Positions 19,301 through 27,131 are shown, counted from the stretch's first letter. The stretch: 64,000 nucleotides of DNA from Brevibacillus laterosporus DSM 25 (GCF_002706795.1 NZ_CP017705.1:1802001-1866000), one strand, 5' to 3'. Numbers and translations are program-made. The notes: generated from the letters alone by a model not told the origin.

Positions 19301-19531
19301 GAACTCAGAACGTTTGATTGTTTGGTCAAGGTTAAGGTTACCCTTATCATCCCCTGCAGCCAAACCTAGAGCTTTCAAACGATTGATAACTTTCTCCATG
19401 CTTGGATCTAATTGTGGTGCAGTAGTATTTGTTTCTTCTGTAGTTTTTGCTGCTTCTTCTGCTCCTGCAACAACAGGAACTACGGATAGTGCTAGTGCAC
19501 TTGCCAATAAGCTATTAACAACCTTTTTCAT
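16391..19531 (-). CDS. S-layer middle wall protein-like protein with SLH domains
   Basis: A 1046-residue product from ATG 19531; the signal peptide MKKVVNSLLASALALSVVPV... is cleaved near VAGAEE. The N-terminal third holds SLH-type units: one opening SMEKVINRLKALGL, one FFKDVTATDWFKGW...GYPDKTFRPNNTVTYAE, and one degenerate unit ending AVRGDVLKML. These should bind the secondary wall polymer. The rest is a long acidic/lysine-rich beta domain array. It matches Brevibacillus MWP, including the leader: a second in-frame start, TTG at 19624, lies 31 codons upstream with its own AAAGGGGGTG SD, giving a longer signal peptide (1077 residues). AGGAGG precedes the ATG by 14 bases. It is first gene of the S-layer operon, behind a roughly 270-base untranslated leader. 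Confidence 0.92.
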   Translation of the reverse strand: MKKVVNSLLASALALSVVPVVAGAEEAAKTTEETNTTAPQLDPSMEKVINRLKALGLAAGDDKGNLNLDQTIKRSEFATLMVRARGLEQAANTATFNPFFKDVTATDWFKGWVSIAVSEDLAKGYPDKTFRPNNTVTYAEAATMLVRALGYEPLALQKGTWPNNFIAQASALGISNGVTIDPNKPAVRGDVLKMLDNSLRVDLMKQTVVGSNNNHEVLVGKNLLNEYLKVQVYDTKWTMTDRNKPEDLPSVSNVPVIGLGSLKYNEVELTSESRSFFNKVKYKVADTINANDYAGQRVQVWIKDKDNTVVWMEGSEDETVVFDKYKAIHNNNKKLSPTKDKDQIKKDKFNKLTLELDSDKKYDFADDVTVTFNFERATKASDVQEMLQKLLEADDAYSVKLVLNTKNEIRYLSIVDDRSGDQNWVNNHFGSELIKKVSDKKVTTLVGKDLSLDGKTEGIDYLVFLDGKPAKLADLKEMDVYHAYRADGNKDKILIFANRSVVEGKVEKVRTKSESDYRISIDGKEYRFRNASFAKDKDKEIEDTISPDDVKNLEGTKVKIYLDAVGRIRHIEGYEANDRKQLAVISTSGVWDNTNDRYVFKVFTEKGKTTSVKLEGKYIKNEKGDKFSDLKKKEDELAKDYLTLSNNKKFILAEIEMNANGDIEKVSMKDPDKVKSMSKSEWSKNSKKSDETVKINGKTYEYTSSTVLIDGTKDLTGSKPELKSPKILKWKDVAEKDAEVYYTVDGSDLESVFVLDSKGLASGSEFGVVTEAYTKGSTDYLKIKHRDDDNKWVEDEFKYDGDNGDKLEKTFIRYSVDSDKLIEEDDVKIIVDARGDEYEYKAIKTSEFEDAGVEAVIPALVTKTESKKIYFNTADEKKESIRLNKDVVYFDKDGKDLGGVDTDDYVVLVDTDDESDDIDYVLYVISTDDAKTEGYLKKDENKETLMDQFMKQKWNGEKPDPNEDGDLDITTQQATEVLAGVYGYEISGKLTGDLKDEEEVTIVLGDKEFTVEVKDGKFEFTKSYKKVDEAYVKVGKEKFDLKIKFK

Positions 19532-19624
19532 AACCTTAGGTTCTCCTCCTCTAGTATATAACAATTGATTTTGGGATATCTTATTACTAGTTGTCTCTTT
19601 CTTTTTCCAGCCCGAATCCTGCAA
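19532..19624 (-). promoter_or_regulatory. Upstream in-frame TTG start and signal-peptide extension of the MWP-like gene
   Basis: TTG 19624 opens LQDSGWKKKETT... in frame with the ATG at 19531, without an intervening stop. Each start has its own SD sequence (AAAGGGGGTG and GAGGAGGAG). Brevibacillus MWP genes are known for such tandem starts, and this leader is nearly identical to that arrangement as I remember it. Confidence 0.8.
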
Positions 19625-19897
19625 GCGCGTTTCACCCCCTTTCGCAGGATCGCATATTAGAAAGAACAAAATCCTTCATAATTTACGCAAAACTAGCGAA
19701 TCATGTCATAAAAGTGCAACAGTCATTAGTGTATCATAGTTGCTAGACTTCGTGAATCCTTTTTTAGGAATCTAACCGTAATTACTTCGACATACTATTA
19801 AACGCATAGGATTTTAAAAAGTTGCGGTTGTTGCATACATTTTTTAAAAAAACTTTTTGTAAGTTGATAATTCTGGACGAATTGACTCACAAAGGTA

Positions 19898-19926
19898 ATT
19901 ATAATAATCGGTTTTGCACCTGTCAC
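19898..19926 (-). promoter_or_regulatory. Promoter of the S-layer operon
   Basis: -35 GTGACA (19921-19926), 17-base spacer and perfect -10 TATAAT (19898-19903) on the minus strand. It lies about 270 bases before the first start; Brevibacillus wall-protein operons are known to use several promoters and a long leader. The rest of the leader (19670-19897) has no gene. Confidence 0.65.
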
Positions 19927-19960
19927 CTACAATCTTCTTCCATTTTTACTATCTGATACC

Positions 19961-19996
19961 AAAAAAAGAGGGGATAGAATGATCTATCCCCTCTTT
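19961..19996 (-). terminator. Terminator of the TolC-family gene
   Basis: AAAGAGGGGATAG and CTATCCCCTCTTT form a perfect 13-bp stem followed by TTTTTTT on the minus strand. It insulates the S-layer promoter. Confidence 0.94.
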
Positions 19997-20051
19997 GGTT
20001 CGTCCTTTTATTTGCCTACATACAGATGATAACTACCCCTATTTTGCTTTA

Positions 20052-21221
20052 TTATCCCTTAGTTGATTGCAAAACTGCATTTTCGTATGCCATCACAGCT
20101 AGGTTTAACTGATGCAAATTCTTTTGATAGCTGTTTTCCGCCTTAGACAGCTCTTCCTCAGCACCAACTACCTCAATTGCTGTTGCCAAGCCGTTCTCGA
20201 AGCGTAGTTTGGTCAAACGATAGTTCTCTGATGCAGCTTCTGTTCCCTTTTTAAGTGCTTCCAACGCAGTTTTAATTGAATTTAGGTTGTAGTAGGACTG
20301 CATGAGATCCATTTTAACTTGATTTTGAGTTTGTGTTAAAGCTAATTTATTTGTTTCATATCTATTCTTAGTCATTTGTCCTTCAAACCCGGAGAGGATC
20401 GAGTATTTCTCAATAACTTCCAGTTCTTTTTCTGTGTTTGTAATTTCTTGTTCAGCAGTTAGGATGTCCACATGTTCTTTTAATGCTTTGGCAATTGCTT
20501 TTTCAACATCCATTACTTCTACATTTTCATTTGTTTGTTTTGTCAGTAGGTTCCATTTTTTATTCAGGTCCATACCCATAAATTTGTTGAGTTCTAATCT
20601 GGCGATGTCTTTTGCAGACTCAGCTTGAGCGACTGCAGCCTTAGCTTGGGCTACCCCTGCTTCTGCTTGTAATACATCAGTTTTTGCTCGTGTACCTACA
20701 CCAAATGCTGCATTAGCAATTTTTAGCTGAGATTCAGAACGTTCCAAGCTTTGTTTTTTTAACGCTAAATCATCCTCGGCATTTAATAAATCGAAGTATA
20801 ACTTCTCTGCACCTAGCTTAAAGCTTCCCTCTGAACGTTTCAAGGCAAGCTTTCCAAGCTTCTCCTGCCCCTCCGCTTTAACCGTTCCTACATATTTACT
20901 ACTCGCAGTGCCAGTATTTTCAATCATATCTTCCTTGATTCTAACACTAGCGAATGCGGCGGCGTTTGCACCAATCATCGCATTATCTACATTGATCTTT
21001 GCTTTTTTATAATCAAGATTATTTTCTAATGTAAGCTCTACTGCTTTTTCTACAGTAAGATCGTTTGCTCCTACTTCTTGTTCTTTCTTTACATTCACTT
21101 GTTGAGTCGTTGCTTTCTCTGGTGCTGCTGAAGTGGCTGCCATAGCGAGTCCACTACCTGAGGTCATCACCATCGCTGCTACTGTTAAGGCAATCCATTT
21201 TTTTGAATAAGGAAAATTCAT
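20052..21221 (-). CDS. TolC-family protein (outer membrane efflux-like) in a monoderm
   Basis: A 389-residue exported protein. The signal peptide MNFPYSKKWIALTVAAMVMT... ends near LAMA-A. The body is almost entirely long amphipathic helices with heptad character. It contains the TolC-type elements LTVEKAVELTLENNLDYK at the start and, in the second half, RLTKLRFENGLATAIEVVGAEEELSKAEN..., the pattern of outer membrane efflux proteins. There is an internal repeat in each half (GVGTRAKTDVLQAEAGVAQA versus ENGLATAIEVVGAEEEL). A monoderm has no outer membrane; similar proteins occur in Firmicutes, but their role is not established to my knowledge. ATG 21221 follows AAGGAG by 10 bases. It is transcribed towards, but terminated before, the S-layer operon. 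Confidence 0.85.
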   Translation of the reverse strand: MNFPYSKKWIALTVAAMVMTSGSGLAMAATSAAPEKATTQQVNVKKEQEVGANDLTVEKAVELTLENNLDYKKAKINVDNAMIGANAAAFASVRIKEDMIENTGTASSKYVGTVKAEGQEKLGKLALKRSEGSFKLGAEKLYFDLLNAEDDLALKKQSLERSESQLKIANAAFGVGTRAKTDVLQAEAGVAQAKAAVAQAESAKDIARLELNKFMGMDLNKKWNLLTKQTNENVEVMDVEKAIAKALKEHVDILTAEQEITNTEKELEVIEKYSILSGFEGQMTKNRYETNKLALTQTQNQVKMDLMQSYYNLNSIKTALEALKKGTEAASENYRLTKLRFENGLATAIEVVGAEEELSKAENSYQKNLHQLNLAVMAYENAVLQSTKG

Positions 21222-21534
21222 ATCTGTACACTCCTTCTCAATTACCATTCGATTTATTAAACTCTCTCGTCTATCTACATTAGTACCATACCATATCTGG
21301 CGTAAATTGGTCTCTGGCAAATCATTCGTATTTTGTTACAGATTTGCTTAGACCTTGGTTGGCGACGCATCCTCAGCTTTGTATGCATATCCACGTTGTC
21401 TGATGCAGATTACTTGTATTGCAAGTGAATTTTTTCTTGCACTCATTTACAATACGTCTACTAGGCGCAAAAAATTACACATCATTTGCAACGATCTCTG
21501 TTTCTCGATATGCTGGTAGCATGAGGTGATGCAA
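21222..21534. other. Divergent intergenic region (TolC-family gene / yvyE)
   Basis: About 310 bases between two divergently transcribed genes. It must hold both promoters. I see only weak boxes: a TGG-TACTAA extended -10 near 21280 for the TolC side, and a TACAAT around 21450 for the yvyE side. No gene or strong repeat is visible. Confidence 0.5.
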
Positions 21535-22191
21535 ATGCTACAACATTATAAAACCGTGGCCGGCTACGGAGAAGATGAGATCGTTATTGAACGATCCCGC
21601 TTCATTGGATACGCACAGCGTGTGACTACAGAAGAAGAAGCGACTGCTTTCATCGCTATGATCAAGAAAAAGCATTGGGATGCAACCCATAATTGCTCTG
21701 CATTCATCATGGGAGAGAATGACCAAATCCAGCGTTCTAGTGACGATGGTGAACCAAGTGGTACAGCTGGTAAACCCATATTAGAATGCATCAAGAAAAA
21801 TGGGGTAAAAGATACTGTTGTTGTCGTAACGCGCTATTTTGGTGGTATCAAATTAGGAGCAGGTGGATTGGTACGTGCTTATACAGCTGGTACGGTCACT
21901 GCATTGAAAGCAGCAGGCATCGTTGCCCACATTCTTCACCAAGAAGTAATCATTTCTTTAGACTATCATTGGTGGGGGAAGGTGGAAAACGAGTTGCGAC
22001 TGGGAAACCACCGCGTAGCAAGTATTGATTATGCCGATACCGTAACCGTTCGGGTGCAGTTGCCACAGGGAGAAGAAACAGCTTTTATTGAACGAATCAC
22101 AGATCTTACAAATGGTAAGGCTACATTGACTCTGGGTACTAAAGAATATGTAGAGCTACCTGTCGAAGCCATTCAGGAAGATACGGAATAA
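21535..22191 (+). CDS. yvyE: YvyE/YigZ (IMPACT) family protein
   Basis: A 218-residue cytosolic protein and the only intact plus-strand gene here. The N-terminal UPF0029/IMPACT domain carries SGTAGKPIL and the family signature VTRYFGGIKLGAGGLVRAY (about residues 100-120). A C-terminal DUF1949-like domain follows. IMPACT relatives in eukaryotes modulate Gcn2 signalling; the bacterial role is not settled. The ATG at 21535 is preferred because GAGGTG (21523-21528) is 6 bases upstream; GTG 21526 and ATG 21529 overlap or abut that site. A hairpin with a T-run at 22350-22378 can terminate it. Confidence 0.92.
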   Translation: MLQHYKTVAGYGEDEIVIERSRFIGYAQRVTTEEEATAFIAMIKKKHWDATHNCSAFIMGENDQIQRSSDDGEPSGTAGKPILECIKKNGVKDTVVVVTRYFGGIKLGAGGLVRAYTAGTVTALKAAGIVAHILHQEVIISLDYHWWGKVENELRLGNHRVASIDYADTVTVRVQLPQGEETAFIERITDLTNGKATLTLGTKEYVELPVEAIQEDTE

Positions 22192-22349
22192 AAAAGGTAT
22201 GACATATTGAAAGACGAAACAAAACCAGTATCTACTTACTATACGCATGGAACCATTTGAAGGTTGCAACTTCCTATCAAAGAAATGGTTTCCTATACAA
22301 CTATATAAGGATTATTTGTGAATTACTAGACCTTACTCGTATAAACAAG

Positions 22350-22378
22350 CACTTGCCAAATTACGGCAGGTGTTTTTT
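22350..22378 (+). terminator. Terminator downstream of yvyE
   Basis: CACTTGCC and GGCAGGTG (one mismatch) flank a 7-base loop and are followed by TTTTTT on the plus strand. The stretch from 22192 to here contains no gene I can support. Confidence 0.7.
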
Positions 22379-22482
22379 ACTTCTAACTTTGCATCTATAT
22401 TAATGAAGGAAAATTTACAGGTAAAGATTTATTTCGTTCGTAAATAAACGTAAAACTGTTCATTTTCCCCTTATTTTTCAAC

Positions 22483-22515
22483 AAAAAAACGTGTAGATCG
22501 ATCCTCTGTCTACAC
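22483..22515 (-). terminator. Second, isolated terminator-like hairpin past tagO
   Basis: On the minus strand GTGTAGA and TCTACAC form a 7-bp stem followed by G and TTTTTTT. It lies about 120 bases beyond the strong tagO terminator, with no gene between. It may be a backup terminator or the 3' end of an unrecognised short RNA. Confidence 0.55.
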
Positions 22516-22632
22516 ACTTTTCTCTCCTAATGTCTAGGAGATGATAGATGATTCATCAATTTCTTGTTCCTACATCATAAATCTTACGCATCGTGCTTAC
22601 ACGCTCACGTCATTTATCTCGGCGGTTCTAAT

Positions 22633-22662
22633 AAAAAAGAGCCGCTCTAAATCAGCGGCTCT
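22633..22662 (-). terminator. Terminator of tagA-tagO
   Basis: AGAGCCGCT and AGCGGCTCT form a 9-bp stem followed by TTTTTT on the minus strand, a few bases after the tagO stop. Confidence 0.93.
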
Positions 22663-22667
22663 TGCTT

Positions 22668-23783
22668 TTATTGACCTCGACGCATCGAGTTACTTACTTT
22701 TAATTTTAAGCGTTCATAAGCATTGAGGATTGGGCGGTGCTTACGGCCGACCAGACCAACAATTTCAGTCACCATGTGAATGACAAAGCCTAAAACAGCC
22801 AGAATAATGAGCGTCATCCAAATCGTATGCTGTGCGTTGGTTACTTTCGTAAGCAAGATGGCTGCTCCGCCAAAAAACGCACTCATTCCATAGATCGTGA
22901 TAACTGTTGCTCGATGGGAAAGTCCCATATTCAATAAGCAGTGATGCAAGTGCCCTTTATCCGCACTAGAAATTGGTTTGTTATTCAGAATACGACGTAC
23001 AATTGCGAAGAACGTATCCCACAACGGAACCCCCAAAACCACAATCGGAATAATAAAGGAAACAAATACAGCCTCTTTAAAGCCCATAATGGATAGAGCC
23101 GCTAAATTAAATCCTAAGAATAGTGCTCCTGTATCACCCATAAAAATTTTGGCTGGATGAAAGTTAAAATAAAGGAAACCAATGATCGCTCCAAGCAAAA
23201 TGAAGCAATACATCGCAACACCAGTATCCTTCATGATAATGGCCATAACACCCATGGTAGCTGTGGCGATACCAGATACACCAGCAGACAATCCATCTAA
23301 TCCATCAATCAGGTTAATGGCATTAGTGACTCCAATAATCCACACCATCGTAATCGGAACGGCTAGTAAAGCTAACCAACCTGTGGAGAAGTCTAGACCA
23401 ACATCCCCGAATGGAAGATTCACTACCCCAATCTTCAAGCCAAACCCCAGCACGACAACAGCTGTTCCGACTATTTGTCCGAGCAGCTTCCACTTAGGGG
23501 ACAATTGATACTTATCATCAAGAATTCCTGTGATTAATACAATCGTTCCACCAATAAAGATTCCCAGCATTTCATTGGTTAAAGGCTTTAGGAAGATAAA
23601 TAGCGCAACTACAAATCCGATAAAAATCGCAAGTCCGCCCATACGCGGCATAATTTTGGTGTGTACTTTTCTATCGTTGGGAGCATCGACTGCTCCAATT
23701 TTTATTGCTAGTTTTTTTACATATGGTGTAGCGATAAAAGCCACAACCATCGCAGTCAACAGTCCGAAGACATAACCAGACAT
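22668..23783 (-). CDS. tagO: Undecaprenyl-phosphate N-acetylglucosaminyl-1-phosphate transferase (TagO/WecA family)
   Basis: A 371-residue polytopic membrane enzyme with about 11 hydrophobic segments. It transfers GlcNAc-1-phosphate from UDP-GlcNAc to undecaprenyl phosphate, the first step of teichoic acid and other secondary wall polymer linkage units. Family motifs are present in order: GILDDKYQLSP, NAINLIDGLDGLSAG and IFMGDTGALFLGF (Asp residues of the Mg2+ site), plus a cytosolic HLHH loop near GHLHHCLLNMGLSHR. ATG 23783 follows GAGAGGGG by about 8 bases; a longer frame overlapping tagA was rejected. It follows tagA by 14 bases on one transcript. Confidence 0.93.
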   Translation of the reverse strand: MSGYVFGLLTAMVVAFIATPYVKKLAIKIGAVDAPNDRKVHTKIMPRMGGLAIFIGFVVALFIFLKPLTNEMLGIFIGGTIVLITGILDDKYQLSPKWKLLGQIVGTAVVVLGFGLKIGVVNLPFGDVGLDFSTGWLALLAVPITMVWIIGVTNAINLIDGLDGLSAGVSGIATATMGVMAIIMKDTGVAMYCFILLGAIIGFLYFNFHPAKIFMGDTGALFLGFNLAALSIMGFKEAVFVSFIIPIVVLGVPLWDTFFAIVRRILNNKPISSADKGHLHHCLLNMGLSHRATVITIYGMSAFFGGAAILLTKVTNAQHTIWMTLIILAVLGFVIHMVTEIVGLVGRKHRPILNAYERLKLKVSNSMRRGQ

Positions 23784-23797
23784 GATGTTTCCCCTCT

Positions 23798-24538
23798 CTA
23801 CTGAGACTCGGAACGTTTTTTCAAACGGCTCCACAGCACTGTGGCGACAAAGTGTGGTATTGCCAGCTGTCTTCTCCATCTCGATGGATCCTTTACTAAT
23901 CGATAAAGCCATTCCAAGTGTAGCTGTTGCCACATCTTCGGCGCACGCTTTACTTTACCAGAAATGACGTCTAAGCATCCTCCAACTCCCATAGCAAGTG
24001 AAACAGGCAGTGCATTCCAGTGTTTTGCTATCCATTCATCTTGTTTCGGTGCACCCATGGCTACAAATAGTAAATTTGGTTTCTTTTCTTGTATATCTGC
24101 GACAATTCTCGCCTCTTCTTCAGGCTTAAAGTATCCATCTTGACGACCAACAATCTTGGCTTGAGGAAAACGTTCCTGTAGAACTTCAGCCGCTTTCTTA
24201 TTTACCTCCGGCGAAGCCCCTAACAAATAAACCCCCCAATGGTTTTCATTTGCTTGTATCATGAGGTGTTCTAGTAATTCGACACCTGTAACACGTTCGC
24301 GGATCGGGGCGTTTAACCACCGAGCTGCATAAATAATTCCAATACCATCTGGCACGATATAGGCTTGTTCCATCAAGCGTGCCATGTTTTTGTTTCCTTG
24401 AGATAGCATCACGATTTCTGGATTGGCGGTAACGACGTGTGTACGCTCCCCGAGTTTGACAAGATCGGTCAAATGCTGCACCGTATCCTGCAAACCTTTA
24501 GTAGAAAACGGAACCCCCAGGATTCGCGCGACTTTCAT
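23798..24538 (-). CDS. tagA: WecG/TagA-family N-acetylmannosaminyltransferase
   Basis: A 246-residue GT26 glycosyltransferase. It adds ManNAc from UDP-ManNAc to undecaprenyl-PP-GlcNAc, the second step of the wall polymer linkage unit, at the inner face of the membrane. Motifs seen: TANPEIVMLSQ (conserved Thr-Ala-Asn), PDGIGIIYAARWL, ERVTGVELLEHL, LGASPEVN and VAMGAPKQDEW. ATG 24538 has GGGGG about 10 bases upstream; a GTG five codons earlier lies inside that site. With tagO (14 bases downstream) and the UDP-GlcNAc 2-epimerase gene at the right edge, the window encodes all three linkage-unit steps. Confidence 0.93.
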   Translation of the reverse strand: MKVARILGVPFSTKGLQDTVQHLTDLVKLGERTHVVTANPEIVMLSQGNKNMARLMEQAYIVPDGIGIIYAARWLNAPIRERVTGVELLEHLMIQANENHWGVYLLGASPEVNKKAAEVLQERFPQAKIVGRQDGYFKPEEEARIVADIQEKKPNLLFVAMGAPKQDEWIAKHWNALPVSLAMGVGGCLDVISGKVKRAPKMWQQLHLEWLYRLVKDPSRWRRQLAIPHFVATVLWSRLKKRSESQ

Positions 24539-24610
24539 AATATATGCCCCCACTAATTCTATTATGTAGGCCTTAAAGAGACAGGTTGCACGTAGCCAAT
24601 TTTACTCTAA

Positions 24611-24647
24611 AAGAAAGGCACATTCAAGATCAATTCCAGAATGTGCC
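24611..24647 (-). terminator. Terminator of fabZ
   Basis: GGCACATTC and GAATGTGCC form a perfect 9-bp stem followed by TTTCTTTT on the minus strand. Confidence 0.9.
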
Positions 24648-24671
24648 CATGTTCTTCTTTGTCTAATTTAC

Positions 24672-25115
24672 TTATTTATTGGCGATTGCAAACATAATTT
24701 CGCCTTCCGCCACTACTTTTTCGCCAACTCGTGCCACTGCATTTCCTTTACCGACAGTGCCGCGAACCCTTGTCATTTCTACTTCTAACACCAATGTATC
24801 ACCTGGCGTTACTTGTTCTTTAAAGCGGAAATTGTCAATACCTGCAAAGAAAGCTAATTTCCCTTTATTCTCTTCTTTACCCAAAATTGCTACTGCACCA
24901 ACTTGAGCAAGTGCCTCTACAATTAAAACGCCTGGCATAACAGGATAGCCGGGAAAATGCCCCTGAAAAAATGGTTCGTTAATCGTTACATTTTTCAATC
25001 CAACAGAACGTTTTCCATATTCTATTTCGACAATTCGATCCACCAAAAGAAATGGATAACGATGAGGGATGATTTCCTGAATTTGTACAGCATCTAAGAT
25101 TGTTGGGTATTCCAC
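24672..25115 (-). CDS. fabZ: 3-hydroxyacyl-[acyl-carrier-protein] dehydratase
   Basis: A 147-residue hot-dog-fold enzyme that dehydrates 3-hydroxyacyl-ACP in fatty acid elongation in the cytosol. Signatures: [14 protein letters not shown], the catalytic [11 protein letters not shown] (His) and the helix [12 protein letters not shown] (Glu). GTG 25115 is chosen because GGAGG lies 8 bases upstream and it gives the usual family length. The ATG seven codons earlier has no ribosome-binding site. In B. subtilis fabZ also lies close to flhO-flhP, so this is conserved order. Confidence 0.95.
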   Translation of the reverse strand: MEYPTILDAVQIQEIIPHRYPFLLVDRIVEIEYGKRSVGLKNVTINEPFFQGHFPGYPVMPGVLIVEALAQVGAVAILGKEENKGKLAFFAGIDNFRFKEQVTPGDTLVLEVEMTRVRGTVGKGNAVARVGEKVVAEGEIMFAIANK

Positions 25116-25245
25116 GCGTCTTTCCTCCACTTCCATTTTTTCACTAGCTAAGCTATGTATGTGAGTTGTTTAATCTACTTACAATATAAGTACTCCCTTG
25201 TCTTGTCCCAATCAGGACGAGGGTTTCCTATAGAGGGCACTTCGA

Positions 25246-25773
25246 TTACGGAGTGCTCTTTTCTCCTATATCTTTGTTTAACAACAATACCTTCATCAAA
25301 TAAATGGCACTGGTCAAAATGGAGAACAAAATAACGATCCATAATAATAATTCACCATATGTGTATTGAAACATGATGGAAGTAAACACGATATAAAATA
25401 ACACGGTGGTTACTTTCCCGTAAATATTAGCTGATACGAGCTTCTTACCGCGAAAATGGAAGAGTGCAGAAAGAATAATCATTGCCAAATCTCGCAAAAA
25501 GAATACGGATGCAGCCCACATGCTAATACGATCAGACAGCAAAAACGAAAAGATAACGGCTAACATCATCAATTTATCAGCAAGTGGATCCAGCATTTCA
25601 CCTGTAGCAGTAGTCATTTTATAAGTACGTGCTATATATCCATCCACCACATCCGTAAGGCCTGCGAAGATAAGAATGAAATAGGCCCAAATAATATGGT
25701 CGGAAAAGAACACAAATAGGTAGATCGGGACCAATGCGATGCGCAAAAGAGTTAACGCATTAGGGACATTCAC
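25246..25773 (-). CDS. CDP-alcohol phosphatidyltransferase (PgsA-like)
   Basis: A 175-residue membrane enzyme with about 5-6 hydrophobic segments. The CDP-alcohol phosphatidyltransferase signature DG-x2-AR-x8-G-x3-D-x3-D is intact: DGYIARTYKMTTATGEMLD with PLADK following (about residues 43-67). It probably makes phosphatidylglycerol phosphate from CDP-diacylglycerol and glycerol-3-phosphate. A different acceptor cannot be excluded, because the housekeeping pgsA usually lies elsewhere (near cinA-recA). It starts at GTG 25773 with GGAGG 8 bases upstream. Confidence 0.82.
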   Translation of the reverse strand: MNVPNALTLLRIALVPIYLFVFFSDHIIWAYFILIFAGLTDVVDGYIARTYKMTTATGEMLDPLADKLMMLAVIFSFLLSDRISMWAASVFFLRDLAMIILSALFHFRGKKLVSANIYGKVTTVLFYIVFTSIMFQYTYGELLLWIVILFSILTSAIYLMKVLLLNKDIGEKSTP

Positions 25774-25925
25774 CGAGCATACCTCCGTTTATTCCGGCTC
25801 TATAACAAGAGCGAGAAGAGTATTTTCCAGAGAAAATGGTTCACCTTATGTTCACACAAGCAATTCTCATTATACCCTTTTCACAGAACAAACAGCAACT
25901 AGGAGTACGAGCGGAATATGATATC

Positions 25926-25963
25926 AAAAAAGAAGTCCTCTTCTCCTACAGAAAAGGACTTCT
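25926..25963 (-). terminator. Terminator after the mbl-flhO-flhP-EpuA unit
   Basis: AGAAGTCCT and AGGACTTCT form a 9-bp stem followed by TTTTTTG on the minus strand. Confidence 0.9.
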
Positions 25964-25987
25964 ACCTTGTCAAACTTGTATACTTTA

Positions 25988-26230
25988 TTAGCTTGAAAAC
26001 ATCAAATCATAGATATGCTTGTACGTTTCAAACTGGAATGCTTGAGATAGAGGCATTTTTCCCACGACAGAAAACCCGATAGCAAGGCCTATCGCAAGAG
26101 AGATAAATAACAGGATAGGCACCATGGTTACTTTAACAAGCACTCTTGGAAAGCTCCTACCTTTTTTTGATTTTACCTCTTTTGCATCCAACTCTTCACG
26201 TTGTGTTTTACGTCCTTTTACCTGGTTCAC
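25988..26230 (-). CDS. Small membrane protein of the EpuA family (often labelled RNA polymerase subunit beta)
   Basis: An 80-residue protein with a basic N-terminus (about 1-30) and one membrane helix (VPILLFISLAIGLAIGFSV), followed by an extracytoplasmic tail ending YKHIYDLMFSS. The layout and the tail match the EpuA family, which databases often misname as RNA polymerase beta because some members are fused or adjacent to rpo genes. Function not established. It starts at GTG 26230 with AAGGAGG 10 bases upstream, 27 bases after flhP, and ends at a strong terminator, so it is the last gene of the flagellar-rod unit. Confidence 0.78.
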   Translation of the reverse strand: MNQVKGRKTQREELDAKEVKSKKGRSFPRVLVKVTMVPILLFISLAIGLAIGFSVVGKMPLSQAFQFETYKHIYDLMFSS

Positions 26231-26257
26231 TGCTTGGGGTCCTCCTTACTAATTTGC

Positions 26258-27112
26258 CTATCGGCTACGTAACATATTTGCCGTACTCATCATCTGATCG
26301 CTAATGGATAGTGCACGCGCATTAAATTGGTAAGCACGTTGAGCTAACATCAACTGGGTCATTTCCTGATTCAACTCTACATTTGACGTTTCCAGCATGC
26401 CTTGGCGTAGTTTACCTTCACCCTCAGCATAATCAATTTGCGTCATACCTGCCAGATCATCGACGTTATTCGTAATACGTAGATTATTTTGACCTACCCG
26501 CTCATATCGATCTTGGTTTGTAATCTTAAATAAAGGGATTGCACTGATAGATACTGATTTTCCGTTAACAAGGATCTCACCTTGGTCGTTGACAGTAATT
26601 TGCCCACCTTCCGGGTCATCAATGTCAATTTCAATACCTGAAGCATCGACAAGCGTTTCACCAGTAGCCGTTAGCAGATTATACCGCTCATTCTCATTCT
26701 TTTGCAAATGGAAATTACCATTCCGCGTTGCATAATACTCTTCCACAGGGCGTCCATTACGGAAAATGACTTGTCCGTTTTCATCCATCGCTTGCTTGCG
26801 AACAATAAACATGCCGTCGCCTTCAATCATTAAGTCAGTGGGAACGTCTGTCGTTAGCACTCCACCTTGTTTTAGATTGGTACGAGTCATGCCCATCTTC
26901 ACACCGCTACCAATAGAGATACCCTCTGGTGTATTACGATTTTCTTGATCCTTAACTGGTTGTTTACCCATGGTGTCTGACAACAACTCAGAAAAATCTG
27001 CGCTACTCCCCTTAAAACCTACAGTGTTCACATTAGCAATGTTATTCGATGTAACGTCAATTACCTGTTGGACAGCACGCAGAGCAGATGTAGAAATATT
27101 TAATGATTGCAC
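26258..27112 (-). CDS. flhP: Flagellar hook-basal body protein of the FlgG/FlhP family
   Basis: A 284-residue flagellar rod-family protein. It has the N-terminal rod signature SNNIANVNTVGFKG (about residues 22-35), the central FlgG-type beta domain (IEGDGMFIV), and the C-terminal helix NVELNQEMTQLMLAQRAYQFNARAL that polymerises with its N-terminal partner. It is exported by the flagellar type III system without a Sec signal. It starts at GTG 27112 with GGGGGAG about 5 bases before it and lies 19 bases after flhO. The order mbl-flhO-flhP is that of B. subtilis. Confidence 0.93.
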   Translation of the reverse strand: MQSLNISTSALRAVQQVIDVTSNNIANVNTVGFKGSSADFSELLSDTMGKQPVKDQENRNTPEGISIGSGVKMGMTRTNLKQGGVLTTDVPTDLMIEGDGMFIVRKQAMDENGQVIFRNGRPVEEYYATRNGNFHLQKNENERYNLLTATGETLVDASGIEIDIDDPEGGQITVNDQGEILVNGKSVSISAIPLFKITNQDRYERVGQNNLRITNNVDDLAGMTQIDYAEGEGKLRQGMLETSNVELNQEMTQLMLAQRAYQFNARALSISDQMMSTANMLRSR

Positions 27113-27131
27113 GCAGGCTCCCCCTTTTCTA

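Noticed and set aside
22541-22726. A 61-codon plus-strand frame past the yvyE terminator
   Set aside because: It overlaps the tagO terminator and tagO itself and lacks a ribosome-binding site.
25137-25245. Hairpins after the CDP-alcohol phosphatidyltransferase gene as a terminator
   Set aside because: The stems (GAGCACT/AGTGCCC and CCCTCGTCC/GACAAGGG) are imperfect and lack a T-run, so I could not support one.
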